Source of the DNA: Ahrensia sp.
Lineage (GTDB): Bacteria > Pseudomonadota > Alphaproteobacteria > Rhizobiales > Rhizobiaceae
NCBI GenBank assembly: GCA_002706335.1
Contig: PAKZ01000025.1
Location: forward strand, 1-64,000
Length of the DNA: 64,000 bases
Direction: 5' to 3'
Made by a program: the position numbers and the translations under genes. Shown here one piece after another: positions 34,397 through 42,892 of this stretch. Positions within the stretch are counted from its first letter, which is position 1. Each line of letters opens with the position of its first letter. Under the pieces are notes generated by a model. The model saw only the letters and a program-made list of their open reading frames with translations. It was not told the DNA's origin and searched no databases.

Positions 34397-36042
34397 TGTC
34401 GGAAAGCTATGACTATGTGATCGTCGGAGCGGGCTCTGCCGGCGCCGTTCTGGCCAACCGCCTGTCTGCCGACCCTGCGAATCGGGTCTGCGTCATCGAG
34501 GCTGGCCCTCCGGACAGAAGTCCCTTCATTCATATCCCGGTCGGGGTGGCGCGGCTGTTCTTCGATCCGAAGTACAACTGGCAGTTCTGGTCGAAACCAC
34601 AGGCCGGCGCCGCCGATCGCAAAATCTATGTGCCGAGGGGCAAGACGCTGGGCGGCTCGTCCTCGATCAACGGGATGATCTATACCCGCGGCGATCCGAC
34701 CGATTATGACGACTGGGCCGAGATGGGAGCGAAGGGCTGGTCTTTCCGCGATGTCCTTCCCTATTTCAAGCGGTCGGAGAACAATCCCGACTACAAGGGA
34801 TCGCCCTATCACGGGCAGGGCGGGGAACTGCATGTCCAGTATCTCGACATGTACAGCCCGCTTTGCGACGTCCTTTTCAAGGCGGCAGAGGATCACCAGT
34901 ACCGCCGGATCGACGATTTCTGCGGACCGAGCCATGAGGGCTTTTCGCGGCGCCAGTTCACGATCAAGAACGGTGTGCGACAATCCACGGCAAAGGCTTT
35001 TCTGAAGCCCGCACGCAAGCGCCCCAATCTCACCGTGCTGACCGATACGTTGACGCGCCGCATTATACTGGAAGGGGACCGCGCGACCGGCGTCGAGGTC
35101 GAGCATGGCGGTAAAAGGCGGGAAATCACCGCGTCGCGGGAGGTGATACTCTGCGCTGGCGCCATCAACAGTCCGCAAATCCTGATGCTTTCCGGGATCG
35201 GACCGAAGGAGGAGCTTGCGCGGCACGGCATAGAGTGTCTGCGAGACCTGCCCGGCGTCGGACGCAATCTGCGCGAGCACATCTCGGTCGCCGTGCAATA
35301 TTCCAGCCCGACAACGGTGCCCTACGGCCTCTCATGGCGGACGGTCCCATGGTATGGATGGCAGCTCCTCAAATACGCCACCACGCGCAAGGGCATTTTC
35401 AACAATCCGTTGCTGCATGCCGGCGGTTTCATCAAAACCGACCCCGCGCTGCCGCGTCCGGATGTCCAACTGATCCTGATGCCGGCGCACCGCGACTCCA
35501 AGGGACGCGTCGGTTTTGGCCACGGTTATGCGCTGATCGCGATCGTTCTGCGTCCCGAAAGTCACGGCGAGATCACCCTGTCGTCCGCCGACCCGAAAGA
35601 CGCGCCGGTTATCGACTTCAAGTTTTTCGATAAACCCGCTGACCTCACCACCCTTGCCAAGGGGGTGCGGATTGCCCGGCAGCTGCTGGAGAGCGATCAT
35701 TTCGCGCCGTACCGCGGGAAGGAACTCCTTCCGGGTTCGCAGGTGAGGGACCAGGCCGGGATCGAGGATTTCATACGCCGGAATTCCAATACGGTATTTC
35801 ACCCGGTTGGAACATGTCGGATGGGCGACGGGCCGGAAACCGTCGTCGGATCGGATCTGAAGGTTAAGGGTGTTCAGGGTCTGCGGGTTGCGGATGCTTC
35901 GGTCATGCCGACTTTGATCGGCGGGAACACGAATGCTCCGGCAATCATGATCGGCGAAAAGGCGTCGGACATGATCCTGGGTGTCGCGCCTCCCGAACCC
36001 TTCGACCCTGTGGAGCAGCCGGAACGGAGCCAAGCGGCCTGA
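34396..36042 (+). CDS. GMC family FAD-dependent alcohol oxidoreductase (copy 2)
   Basis: The protein has 548 residues. FAD motif YDYVIVGAGSAGAVLANRLS (residues 5-24), GMC signature GKTLGGSSSINGMIYTRGDP, and C-terminal VFHPVGTCRMGDGP with GNTNAPAIMIGE (His-Asn pair) are all intact. It ends the operon of two DUF3237 genes. The likely reaction is oxidation of a primary alcohol on an aromatic side chain, but this is inference. Confidence 0.92.
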   Translation: MSESYDYVIVGAGSAGAVLANRLSADPANRVCVIEAGPPDRSPFIHIPVGVARLFFDPKYNWQFWSKPQAGAADRKIYVPRGKTLGGSSSINGMIYTRGDPTDYDDWAEMGAKGWSFRDVLPYFKRSENNPDYKGSPYHGQGGELHVQYLDMYSPLCDVLFKAAEDHQYRRIDDFCGPSHEGFSRRQFTIKNGVRQSTAKAFLKPARKRPNLTVLTDTLTRRIILEGDRATGVEVEHGGKRREITASREVILCAGAINSPQILMLSGIGPKEELARHGIECLRDLPGVGRNLREHISVAVQYSSPTTVPYGLSWRTVPWYGWQLLKYATTRKGIFNNPLLHAGGFIKTDPALPRPDVQLILMPAHRDSKGRVGFGHGYALIAIVLRPESHGEITLSSADPKDAPVIDFKFFDKPADLTTLAKGVRIARQLLESDHFAPYRGKELLPGSQVRDQAGIEDFIRRNSNTVFHPVGTCRMGDGPETVVGSDLKVKGVQGLRVADASVMPTLIGGNTNAPAIMIGEKASDMILGVAPPEPFDPVEQPERSQAA

Positions 36043-36082
36043 CCGGAGCGGGAACTACTTGCATCCGGAGCGCTTCATATTG

Positions 36083-36094
36083 TTAACATATTTA
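36083..36094. promoter_or_regulatory. Operator palindrome TTAACATATTTA (site 9)
   Basis: Two mismatches to the consensus. It lies 44 bases upstream of the thiolase gene and so controls the beta-oxidation operon. Confidence 0.55.
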
Positions 36095-36138
36095 TAAATC
36101 GCGCGAGCCGATTACTGAATGCGCGCTGAGAGGAAGAG

Positions 36139-37359
36139 ATGAACGAGGCATATATCTACGACGCCGTGCGCAGTCCGCGCGGCAAGGGGCGCCCGGACGG
36201 TGCTTTGCACACGCTGTCGCCGATCGATATGGGCGCGCGCATGCTGAAAGCCCTCGACGAGCGGACCGGCTTCTCCAAGGCTGATCCGGAGGATGTCGTT
36301 TTCGGCGTTGGAGACGGCGTGTTCGATCAGGGCTCCAATCTTGCCCGCTCGGCGATGCTGCATGCCGGTTTTCCTGTCGAGATTCCGGGAGAAACCGTAT
36401 CGCGATTCTGTTCTTCGGGTCTTGACGCGATCAATACCGCTGCCGCGCGCGTCATCGCGGGACAGGGCGACCTGATCGTCGCCGGGGGTGTCGAGATGAT
36501 GTCGCTGATCCCGATCGCGGGCACCGGCGGTCCGAACGGGTCGGACGCGAAATTCAACGATACGGTCGCCTTCGTGCCGCAGGGAATTTCCGCCGATCTC
36601 ATGGCGACGCTTTATGGCCATTCGCGCGAGGACGTGGATGCCTATGCGGCGGAATCGCAGAAGCGGGCGGCGGCGGCGTGGAGTGAGGGACGTTTCGCAG
36701 GGTCGATCGTCGAGATCCGCGATGACGAAGGGGAATTGCTGCTCGACCGGGACGAATATATGCGCCCGAGTACGACACGGGAGACGCTGGCCCAGCTTCG
36801 CCCTGCTTTTCAGGGAATGGGGGAGAAGGGCGGATTCGATGCTATTGCGCGGCGGCGCTATCCGGAGGTGGCTGCCATCAACCACGTCCACACGGCCGGC
36901 AATTCCTCGGGAATTGTCGACGGTGCGGCCGCGATGCTGATCGGCTCGCGTGAAGGCGGCGAAAGGCTGGGTCTGAAACCCCGGGCGCGCATTCGTTCCT
37001 TTGCATCTGTCGGCATGGACCCGACCCTGATGCTGGCGGCGCCGTCCGACGCAACGGCGCGAGCGCTGAATCGGCTTGGAATGGAATTCTCCGATGTCGA
37101 TCTCTACGAGGTCAACGAGGCATTCGCGACCGTGGTGCTGCACTTCATGGAGAAGAGCGGTGTCGATCATGCCAGGGTCAATCCCAATGGCGGCGGCATA
37201 TCGATGGGCCATCCAATCGGCGCTACAGGCGTGATGCTGATCAATACCCTGCTCGACGAACTTGAACGGACCGACAAACAGGTCGGTGTCGCGACGCTCT
37301 GCGTCGGCGAAGGTATGGCTGTCGCAACCTGCATCGAGCGCGTGGAGGGCTTCGCATGA
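36139..37359 (+). CDS. Acetyl-CoA acyltransferase (thiolase)
   Basis: The protein has 406 residues. The acylated cysteine is Cys91 (VSRFCSSGLDAIN), and the C-terminal catalytic pair is His358 (GISMGHPIGATG) and Cys388 (TLCVGEGMA, where most thiolases read CxGGG). It cleaves a 3-ketoacyl-CoA to release acetyl-CoA. It heads the operon thiolase, FadJ-type protein, reductase, thioesterase, whose genes overlap by four bases each. Confidence 0.92.
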   Translation: MNEAYIYDAVRSPRGKGRPDGALHTLSPIDMGARMLKALDERTGFSKADPEDVVFGVGDGVFDQGSNLARSAMLHAGFPVEIPGETVSRFCSSGLDAINTAAARVIAGQGDLIVAGGVEMMSLIPIAGTGGPNGSDAKFNDTVAFVPQGISADLMATLYGHSREDVDAYAAESQKRAAAAWSEGRFAGSIVEIRDDEGELLLDRDEYMRPSTTRETLAQLRPAFQGMGEKGGFDAIARRRYPEVAAINHVHTAGNSSGIVDGAAAMLIGSREGGERLGLKPRARIRSFASVGMDPTLMLAAPSDATARALNRLGMEFSDVDLYEVNEAFATVVLHFMEKSGVDHARVNPNGGGISMGHPIGATGVMLINTLLDELERTDKQVGVATLCVGEGMAVATCIERVEGFA

Positions 37360-39488
37360 TTTTCGTCGAGACAAGGCAGGACGGTATCGCCGTCGCCAAG
37401 ATCAAGTCCGGTGACGGACCGCACAACACGCTCGACAAGGCATTCAACGAGCGGCTTCTTGCGGTCGTGAAGGAACTGGCTGCCGACGAAGACGTCAAGG
37501 GCGTCGTCCTCGCCTCGGCGAAGGACACTTTCGCGGCGGGCGGCGATCTCGACCAGTTGCTGTCCGTGCGCGCACCGGCAGAAGCTGCCGCAATCATCGC
37601 CCCGTTCACCGCTGCGACGCGCGCGCTCGAAACGATGGGCAAGCCGGTCGTAGCCGCGCTCAACGGTTCAGCTCTCGGAGGCGGCTATGAATTGGCGCTG
37701 GCGGCGCACCGCCGTATCGCGGCCGATCGCCGGGACGCCCGTTTCGGCCTTCCCGAAGCGGGTCTCGGACTGATGCCCGGGGCAGGCGGGACGCAGCGCC
37801 TCCCGCGCATGATCGGCCTGCAGCCTGCGGGCGAAATGATCCTTGCAGGCAAGGTGCTCGATCCGAAGGAAGCACTGGCTGCCGGTCTGGTGGATGCGAT
37901 TGTTCCCGGCGAGGCGCTTATCGAGGAAGCGGCTGCGTGGGCGCTGGGAAATCCCGGGGCGCAACAGCCTTGGGACGTGAAGCGCTTCTATCTGGCCGAG
38001 GCCGATCCCAACACGGTGGCGAACCGGGCATGGGTGCTCGGCGCCTGGGCGCGCCAGCGCTCGCGTTCGGGCCGTGACGACAAGGCCGTGACGCACATAC
38101 TCTCGGCCCTCCACCACGGGCTTGAGCGATCCTTCGATGCTGGCATGGCGATCGAGACGAGGGAGTTCTCCAAGCTGGCCGCAAGTCCTTTCGCCCGCGC
38201 GAAAGTCCGGACGCTGTTTTACGGGCCGAAGGCCGGGCAACCGAAGAAGGACGATACGATTGCGGCGAAGCTCAAGCATCTTGGCGTCGTCGGCGGTGGC
38301 ACGATGGGCAATGGTATCGCCTTTTCCGCCGCGCGCGCGGGCTTGCGGGTCACGCTGATCGACGTATCGGCGCAGAAGGCAATGGAAGCTCAGGACCGGA
38401 TCAAGGCGATCGGCGAGCGGCAGGGGAAGAGAGGCCGGCTCTCCGAGGATGGGCTACAGGACATCCTGGGCCGGCTGTCGACCACCCATGACTACGCTTC
38501 GCTTTCCGATGCGGACTTCGTCATCGAAGCGGTTTTTGAACGCCTCGACGTGAAGCACGACGTGTATGGAAAGCTGGAGGCTGTGCTGGGACCGGACGTC
38601 ACTGTCGCCTCCAATACCTCGTCCATCCTGATCTCCGAACTTGCTAAGGGTTTCAAGGACCCGTCCCGGATGATCGGAATGCACTTCTTCGCCCCGGTCG
38701 AGGTCATGAAGTTGCTCGAAATCATCCGGACACCGGAAACCTCCGAGCGGGCACTCGCGGAAGCCCATGTCGTAGCCGCAGCGCTGCGCAAGACGCAGAT
38801 CACGGTGAAGGATGGCAAGGGCTTCTACACAAGCCGCCTCGTCTCCTCCTTGACGGCCGAGACGCTGACGCTGCTTTCGGAAGGCGTTTCGCCCGCGGTC
38901 ATCGACAACACGATGATCGACATGGGCTTCGCGGTTGGCTCGGCGATGTTGGTGGACCTGACCAAGATTCCGCTCCTGCGCGACATCATGGAATCCATGA
39001 CCGGTCCGGGAATGCCAAGATCGATGGAGGGGACGAAGACGACCGAAGTGCTCGACAAGCTCCTTGCAGCCGGGCGTGAGGGACGCGACGCCACGCGCGG
39101 GGTCTACGATTATACTCCGGAAGGCCAGAAGGCCTGGCCGGGCATGGCCGAGCTGTTCCCGCCAACCGAAAAGACGCCGGGGCCCGACGAGGTGCGAACG
39201 CGCCTCATGAACACCCAGTCGCTCGAAGCGGTCCGCTGCATCGACGAAGGCGTGTTCGACACGCCGCTCGGCGCCGACATAGCGTCCGTTCTGGGGTGGG
39301 GGTATCCCGCTCATCTTGGCGGGCCGCTCGGCTATATAGACGTTCACGGCCCTGCTGCCATCGTCGCGGAGTGCGACGAACTGGCGAAGCGTTGCGGCGA
39401 ACGGTTCGACGTGCCTGAGAGCCTGCGCAGCAAGGCGCAGAGCGGCGAAGGCTACTATGAGACATCCCAGCAGGAGAAAGCGGCATGA
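37356..39488 (+). CDS. Bifunctional enoyl-CoA hydratase/3-hydroxyacyl-CoA dehydrogenase (FadB/FadJ type)
   Basis: The protein has 710 residues. The N-terminal crotonase domain has both catalytic glutamates (GGGYELALAAHRR; FGLPEAGLGLMPGAGGTQRL). From about residue 307 a 3-hydroxyacyl-CoA dehydrogenase domain starts with the NAD motif LGVVGGGTMGNGIAFSAARA and carries MHFFAPVEVMKLLEII with the catalytic histidine. With the thiolase it forms a full round of beta-oxidation. The ATG overlaps the thiolase stop. Confidence 0.93.
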   Translation: MIFVETRQDGIAVAKIKSGDGPHNTLDKAFNERLLAVVKELAADEDVKGVVLASAKDTFAAGGDLDQLLSVRAPAEAAAIIAPFTAATRALETMGKPVVAALNGSALGGGYELALAAHRRIAADRRDARFGLPEAGLGLMPGAGGTQRLPRMIGLQPAGEMILAGKVLDPKEALAAGLVDAIVPGEALIEEAAAWALGNPGAQQPWDVKRFYLAEADPNTVANRAWVLGAWARQRSRSGRDDKAVTHILSALHHGLERSFDAGMAIETREFSKLAASPFARAKVRTLFYGPKAGQPKKDDTIAAKLKHLGVVGGGTMGNGIAFSAARAGLRVTLIDVSAQKAMEAQDRIKAIGERQGKRGRLSEDGLQDILGRLSTTHDYASLSDADFVIEAVFERLDVKHDVYGKLEAVLGPDVTVASNTSSILISELAKGFKDPSRMIGMHFFAPVEVMKLLEIIRTPETSERALAEAHVVAAALRKTQITVKDGKGFYTSRLVSSLTAETLTLLSEGVSPAVIDNTMIDMGFAVGSAMLVDLTKIPLLRDIMESMTGPGMPRSMEGTKTTEVLDKLLAAGREGRDATRGVYDYTPEGQKAWPGMAELFPPTEKTPGPDEVRTRLMNTQSLEAVRCIDEGVFDTPLGADIASVLGWGYPAHLGGPLGYIDVHGPAAIVAECDELAKRCGERFDVPESLRSKAQSGEGYYETSQQEKAA

Positions 39489-40501
39489 AGGCGGCGCTTA
39501 TAGACCCGATCGGTATCGACAATCTGAAGATCGTCGATATGGAGCAGCCTGATCCCGGTCCCGGTGAGGTGCTGGTCGCGATCAAGTATGCCTCGCTTAA
39601 CTATCGCGATTTCCTCGCCGCCAACGGCGGCTATGGCCGGATGCAAAAGCAGGAGAAGCTCATTCCGCTTTCCGACGGGGCTGGCGAGGTCGTTGCGATC
39701 GGCGAAGGCGTCCGTGGCTGGAAGCTTGGCGACAAGGCAATGGCGTGCTTCTTTCCGAACTGGCAGGCCGGGCCGTTGCGGCTGGAATGCGTCACAGCTG
39801 ATCTTGGCGGCATGAATGATGGCGTTGCCGTGGAGTACCGTATCTTCAAGCATGATGCGCTGGTGAAAATTCCGCCGCAGATGGATCTGCGCGATGCGGC
39901 AACGCTGACCTGCGCCGGAGCGACCGCGTGGAACGCTGTCATCGAAACCGGCAAGGCCGGTCCGGGCCAGACCGTGCTGGTGCAGGGCTCCGGCGGCGTC
40001 TCGTTGTTTGCACTTCAGTTCGCAGTGGCCGCCGGCGCGGAGGTTATCGCCACGGTATCCTCTGAAGAAAAGGCGGAGCTCGCCCGCAAGCTGGGCGCGA
40101 CCCATACCGTGAACTATCGCGAAGACGAGGAGTGGGGCAAAACGGTGAAGAAAATCACCGAAGGGAAGGGTGTCGATCATATCGTCGAAATCGGCGGCGC
40201 GGCGACCTTCAAGCAATCCATGCTGTCGTCCGGTCTCGGCGCCTCGATCTACATGATCGGCGTCGTCACGGGACCGCGCACCGAACTCAACATCCCTATC
40301 GTCGCCATGTCCGGCACGAAAATCGAGGGCGTTTCGGCGGGAAGCCGCGCCTCCGCGCAGCGCATGGTTGATGCAGTCGCCCATCATGGCATCAAGCCGG
40401 TGATCGACGACAGCGACTTCACGCTCGACACGCTGAAGGACGCCCTCGTCTACCTGAACGACGGCAAGCATACCGGCAAGGTGGTGTTGCCTGTCGGATG
40501 A
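39485..40501 (+). CDS. Zinc-independent medium-chain dehydrogenase/quinone oxidoreductase
   Basis: The protein has 338 residues of the MDR superfamily. The N-terminal GroES-like domain includes ASLNYRDFLAANGGYG, the NADPH domain has VLVQGSGGVSLFALQFAVAA, and zinc-binding cysteines are absent. It may reduce an enone or enoyl-type double bond. It overlaps both neighbours by four bases. Its precise substrate in the pathway is unknown. Confidence 0.88.
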   Translation: MKAALIDPIGIDNLKIVDMEQPDPGPGEVLVAIKYASLNYRDFLAANGGYGRMQKQEKLIPLSDGAGEVVAIGEGVRGWKLGDKAMACFFPNWQAGPLRLECVTADLGGMNDGVAVEYRIFKHDALVKIPPQMDLRDAATLTCAGATAWNAVIETGKAGPGQTVLVQGSGGVSLFALQFAVAAGAEVIATVSSEEKAELARKLGATHTVNYREDEEWGKTVKKITEGKGVDHIVEIGGAATFKQSMLSSGLGASIYMIGVVTGPRTELNIPIVAMSGTKIEGVSAGSRASAQRMVDAVAHHGIKPVIDDSDFTLDTLKDALVYLNDGKHTGKVVLPVG

Positions 40502-40938
40502 GCAGCATCAATCCTGATATCGTCGAGCTGCGCGCCTTCGTGGCATCCGGTGAGCCGACGGCAATCGGAAGTTCTCCGTTACTGGAGGCGCTCGGTGCGC
40601 GATTTGTAGCTCACGAGCCGGAAGCCCGAACCCTCACGCTCGAGTTCGTGCCGTCCGACTTGTTCCGCCAAGGGGCCGGCAATGTCCAGGGCGGCGCGGT
40701 CGGTGCTATGCTCGACTTCGCGATGGCTTTTGCCGCCTTTACCGTGCTCGGCGATGGCCATTCCGGTGTGACAGTCGCGCTCAATACACAGTTTTGCGGT
40801 GCGGCCGCGGCAGGCTCCCTGACGGCTATCGGGCGGGTCGACAAGGCCGGCCGGAAGATGCTGTTCGCGTCGGGAGAGTTGCGTCAGGGGGACCGGCTGA
40901 TCGCCACGGCCCAGTCCACCCTTGCCGTGACCGGCTGA
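40498..40938 (+). CDS. PaaI-type hotdog thioesterase
   Basis: The protein has 146 residues with a hotdog fold core (GNVQGGAVGAMLDFAMAFAA), where the helix-start motif reads QGG rather than HGG, as in many PaaI relatives. It would hydrolyse dead-end aromatic or acyl-CoA thioesters and return CoA. It is the last gene of the beta-oxidation operon and is followed by a strong terminator. Confidence 0.87.
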   Translation: MSSINPDIVELRAFVASGEPTAIGSSPLLEALGARFVAHEPEARTLTLEFVPSDLFRQGAGNVQGGAVGAMLDFAMAFAAFTVLGDGHSGVTVALNTQFCGAAAAGSLTAIGRVDKAGRKMLFASGELRQGDRLIATAQSTLAVTG

Positions 40939-40960
40939 CATAAACAGCCAGCCTCGATGT

Positions 40961-40994
40961 TTTTGCCACGCGGACGGTGTCCGCGTGGCATTTT
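40961..40994. terminator. Bidirectional Rho-independent terminator
   Basis: An 11-bp perfect stem (GCCACGCGGAC, 40965-40975, with GTCCGCGTGGC, 40979-40989) with a 3-base loop is followed by ATTTTC. On the other strand it ends in CAAAAACA complement, that is, a T run. It separates the convergent thioesterase and binding-protein genes. Confidence 0.85.
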
Positions 40995-41002
40995 CATTGG
41001 TG

Positions 41003-42586
41003 CTACCCGTCGATCCACACGTCGGCGAGGTCGAGACCGACATAGAAGCTCGGCGGGACTTTCCAGCCCTTCACCTTGCTGTCGAGCACGATGAGCCGCT
41101 CGGCGTTGAATGTCGGAATGACGTAGAGGAGCTCCACGGCGCGGACGACGAATTCCTTGGCGAGCTTGGCCCGTACCGCTTCGTCCAGCGTACGGTTCTG
41201 CTGCTCGAAGAGTTCGACGAGTTTGGCGTCCTCGATGCCGGTTCGGTCGGCAGACGAGCCGGGCACGTATTTGAGCAGTACGTCAGTCGGATCATCACTT
41301 GACGGTGCGTTGAGATCGATGCCGACCTCGTAGTCGCCGCTCGACAGGCGTCCGGCCCAGGCTGCTGTGTCCAACGGCTCATGCTTCACGTTGACCCCGA
41401 TCTGGCGCCACTGGTCTATGAAGAAGACCGCGAGAGGCTCGGATGGCACAGGAAGGTTGCGATTGATCAGTGTGAAGCTGAGATCGCTTTGGCCGGCTTC
41501 CTTCAGGAGGTTTCTGGCTTCTTCTCGAGCTGCCTCGATATCCTCGCCGAAGCCCGGATAGGATTTCAGTTCCTCGTCGGTTGGCGCCAGATCGTGGCCA
41601 TGCCGGAAGATGAGATGGGCCCAACGCTGGCCGGCCTGGTCGCCGAGCGCCTGGACGCCGATGTTGCGGTCGATTGCAAGGCTGAGCGCGCGGCGTACGC
41701 GGAGGTCGTCGAACGGTGGCTTGCGCGTGTTGACGTCGATCAGCGATGTGCTGGTAGATGGCGTGACCTGGAAGGTCAACTCGTCGCCCCTGGCACTTTG
41801 CATCTGGTCCTTGGCAGGTACCGAGATGAAGCGGATATTGCCATGCAGCTCCCCTGCGGCGATCGCGTTGGTCGCGGCAGGCCCGCTCACAAGCTGATTG
41901 CGGAACGAGTCGAGATATGGCTTGCCCTCCTTGAAGTAGCCGTCAAAGCGCTTGCCGCTCCAGTGATCGCCCGAGACATACTCGGTGAAGGTGAATGGCC
42001 CTGTTCCCATAACCAGCTTATCCGGATAGTCCGGATTTTCTTTCATGAGATCCGCCGAGTAGAGGCAAAACCATGGATTGGCGAGAGCCGCCAAGAAGCT
42101 CGACGAGGGAGACTTGAGTGTGAACTTCACGGTACGGGGATCGGTCACCTCGATGCTTTCCAGGTCCGACAAGGCGGTCTGGCGCGCCGACACAACCCCT
42201 TCGGGCGGATGGGCGATGCGTTCGAAGGTCGCCTTGACGTCCTCAGCGTCGAGCGTCGAGCCGTCGTGGAACTCGATGCCTTCCTTCAGAGTGACCGTAT
42301 AGGTCTTCAGGTCGTCGCTGATATCCCAGCTTTCCGCGGTGTCTGCCACGATCTCCGGATAGTTTTCCTGATCGAAACGCAGCAGCGTCGAATAGTGGGG
42401 CGCCAGATATTGCAGCGTGTTGAACGATGTCGCCGTTTGGCAGTCGAAGCTGGTGGGCTCTCCGCGTACCGCGAGCTTGAGCTCTCCGCCGCTCTTAGGC
42501 ATCTCTTGCGCGCTGCCCGGCGAAGCTGTGGCCAGCAGGCAGGCGCCAATCGCCAGAGCCCGCCTGGTATGGCTGAAAATTGTCAT
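41003..42586 (-). CDS. ABC transporter substrate-binding protein (SBP family 5, copy 2)
   Basis: The protein has 527 residues with a signal peptide (TRRALAIGACLLATASPGSA then QEM). SBP_bac_5 features are TVTLKEGIEFHDGSTLDAED and KPPFDDLRVRRALSLAIDRN. It parallels the binding protein at 25.9 kb, but no second set of ABC permease genes exists in the window. It probably feeds the same DppBC-DF transporter, widening its substrate range. ATG 42586 has a GGGAGGA site. An operator lies 70 bases upstream. Confidence 0.9.
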   Translation of the reverse strand: MTIFSHTRRALAIGACLLATASPGSAQEMPKSGGELKLAVRGEPTSFDCQTATSFNTLQYLAPHYSTLLRFDQENYPEIVADTAESWDISDDLKTYTVTLKEGIEFHDGSTLDAEDVKATFERIAHPPEGVVSARQTALSDLESIEVTDPRTVKFTLKSPSSSFLAALANPWFCLYSADLMKENPDYPDKLVMGTGPFTFTEYVSGDHWSGKRFDGYFKEGKPYLDSFRNQLVSGPAATNAIAAGELHGNIRFISVPAKDQMQSARGDELTFQVTPSTSTSLIDVNTRKPPFDDLRVRRALSLAIDRNIGVQALGDQAGQRWAHLIFRHGHDLAPTDEELKSYPGFGEDIEAAREEARNLLKEAGQSDLSFTLINRNLPVPSEPLAVFFIDQWRQIGVNVKHEPLDTAAWAGRLSSGDYEVGIDLNAPSSDDPTDVLLKYVPGSSADRTGIEDAKLVELFEQQNRTLDEAVRAKLAKEFVVRAVELLYVIPTFNAERLIVLDSKVKGWKVPPSFYVGLDLADVWIDG

Positions 42587-42656
42587 GTTTGTTCCTCCCG
42601 TTTCCCCCGTCTTCTCCGGACATCCCCTCCCAGAAACGGCGACGAAGACGAGATAT

Positions 42657-42668
42657 TTTACAAGTTAA
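42657..42668. promoter_or_regulatory. Operator palindrome TTTACAAGTTAA (site 10)
   Basis: Two mismatches to the consensus. It lies 70 bases upstream of the binding-protein gene on the minus strand. Confidence 0.5.
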
Positions 42669-42817
42669 GTATCGCACATGGCCGTAGTGTCGTCAAATCT
42701 TCCGTAGCGATCTTATCCCGAAACTGTTGACGCATGAGCCACCCAGACACGAGCTGAAAGTGCGAAAAGCCGGGTGATGCTGCAATCCGAAGTCCATTCG
42801 ATCACCGGGCTTGATAA

Positions 42818-42829
42818 TTAACATGTTAT
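42818..42829. promoter_or_regulatory. Operator palindrome TTAACATGTTAT (site 11)
   Basis: One mismatch to the consensus. It lies 63 bases upstream of the GMC start and directly follows a possible -35 TTGATA (42811-42816). As with sites 6 and 7, each divergent gene has its own operator. Confidence 0.6.
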
Positions 42830-42892
42830 TCTTCTAGATGGGGTGACGCCTGTTTGTCCCGAGAGACAGGCGACTTGATCCGGGAGGAGAGC

